A program made the translations under genes and the position numbers. A stretch of 5,860 bases of DNA from Verrucomicrobiia bacterium (GTDB lineage: Bacteria; Verrucomicrobiota; Verrucomicrobiia; Opitutales; Opitutaceae). The DNA lies in assembly GCA_030424825.1 (NCBI GenBank), contig JAUHWE010000322.1:1-5860 (forward strand), read 5' to 3'. The number at the start of each line of letters is the position of its first letter. Position 1 is the first letter of the stretch. This document shows positions 5,444 to 5,860 of the stretch, piece after piece. Below the pieces are notes generated by a model. That model made no database searches. It was not told the DNA's origin and was given only the letters and a program-made list of their open reading frames with translations.

Positions 5444-5860
5444 ATGGGAATTCGATATCGCTGTTCAGTCACCCTGCCGCTCTGGCTAATTCTGCTCATA
5501 GCAGGCGTGGGTCTACAGCCTGTACACGCTCTCGATCCGCCAGGTATCGAAGCAAGCCAGAGAATAGAGCTAGTTGGAATTTCCCGGCTATCGGAAACCT
5601 CTTTGGAAATTACGTTTGAGGAAACGGATCAAGTGTTCGCGGCCTTCAAAACGGAATCTGCAGTCAACCTTTCCCGAGCGGCCTCCGCGTGGACGGAAGT
5701 CGAAGGGATCGAGTACGAGCCCGTAGGCGAGAGGCGCTTTCGGGCCACAATCCCCGTTAATCTTCAGGAAAATCGCTACTTCCGAATTGTAGGCCTAGGA
5801 TCTTCTTTCGACCTCGACCGTGATGGTCTTTCAAACGAGGACGAAACAAATATTTACGGA
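5444..5860 (+). CDS. Secreted protein with signal peptide and calcium-binding DxDxDG repeat, 3'-truncated by window edge
   Basis: The first 139 codons are visible from ATG 5444 and no stop is reached. Residues 1-29 look like a Sec signal peptide: Arg4 and Arg6, a hydrophobic core (11-24, L-P-L-W-L-I-L-L-I-A-G-V-G-L) and V-H-A as a likely signal peptidase I site after Ala29. Residues about 40-118 appear beta-rich, ending E-N-R-Y-F-R-I-V-G, a style common before calcium-binding repeats in verrucomicrobial exported proteins. Residues 123-134 read D-L-D-R-D-G-L-S-N-E-D-E, a thrombospondin type 3/dockerin-like calcium loop. The catalytic or binding module would lie beyond the edge, so function cannot be assigned. 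No Shine-Dalgarno is visible before the ATG, but the signal peptide starting there supports this choice. It shares its strand with the WYL gene but is 293 bp away, so it is probably a separate unit. Confidence 0.8.
   Translation, partial: MGIRYRCSVTLPLWLILLIAGVGLQPVHALDPPGIEASQRIELVGISRLSETSLEITFEETDQVFAAFKTESAVNLSRAASAWTEVEGIEYEPVGERRFRATIPVNLQENRYFRIVGLGSSFDLDRDGLSNEDETNIYG

Overview
The window looks like an ordinary chromosomal stretch from a bacterium of the Planctomycetota-Verrucomicrobiota-Chlamydiota group, most likely a verrucomicrobium. That placement is inferred from two gene types: a DUF1501 sulfatase-like protein with the C-terminal style typical of these phyla, and an exported protein ending in a DxDxDGxxNxxE calcium-binding repeat. 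Base composition is near 50 % GC. There are no mobile elements, CRISPR arrays, tRNAs, rRNAs or clear pseudogenes.

Layout, left to right: the 3' part of a DUF1501 gene (+, 5' end outside the window); a convergent 133-bp gap; a rhomboid-family membrane protease gene with an N-terminal soluble extension (-); a 41-bp divergent gap that appears to hold a two-way promoter; ada, the methylation-sensing repair protein and regulator (+); tag, 3-methyladenine DNA glycosylase I (-), tail to tail with ada across 11 bp; a 107-bp divergent gap; a WYL-domain transcriptional regulator (+); a 293-bp gap with overlapping inverted repeats; and the 5' part of a secreted protein gene (+) that runs off the right edge.

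The functional core is ada plus tag. Ada removes methyl groups from O6-methylguanine, O4-methylthymine and backbone phosphotriesters and switches on its own regulon. Tag excises 3-methyladenine to start base excision repair. Together they cover the main toxic and mutagenic products of DNA methylation. The WYL regulator is divergent from tag and could control it, but nothing in the sequence proves this. The DUF1501, rhomboid and secreted-protein genes have no evident functional link to repair.

I found no convincing undescribed system. The most interesting local signals are the compact ada/rhomboid intergenic region (a symmetric TATGATA -10 element, a probably leaderless ada transcript and an 11-bp-period direct repeat), an Asp in place of the usual catalytic Glu in Tag, and competing hairpins at 5220-5270.
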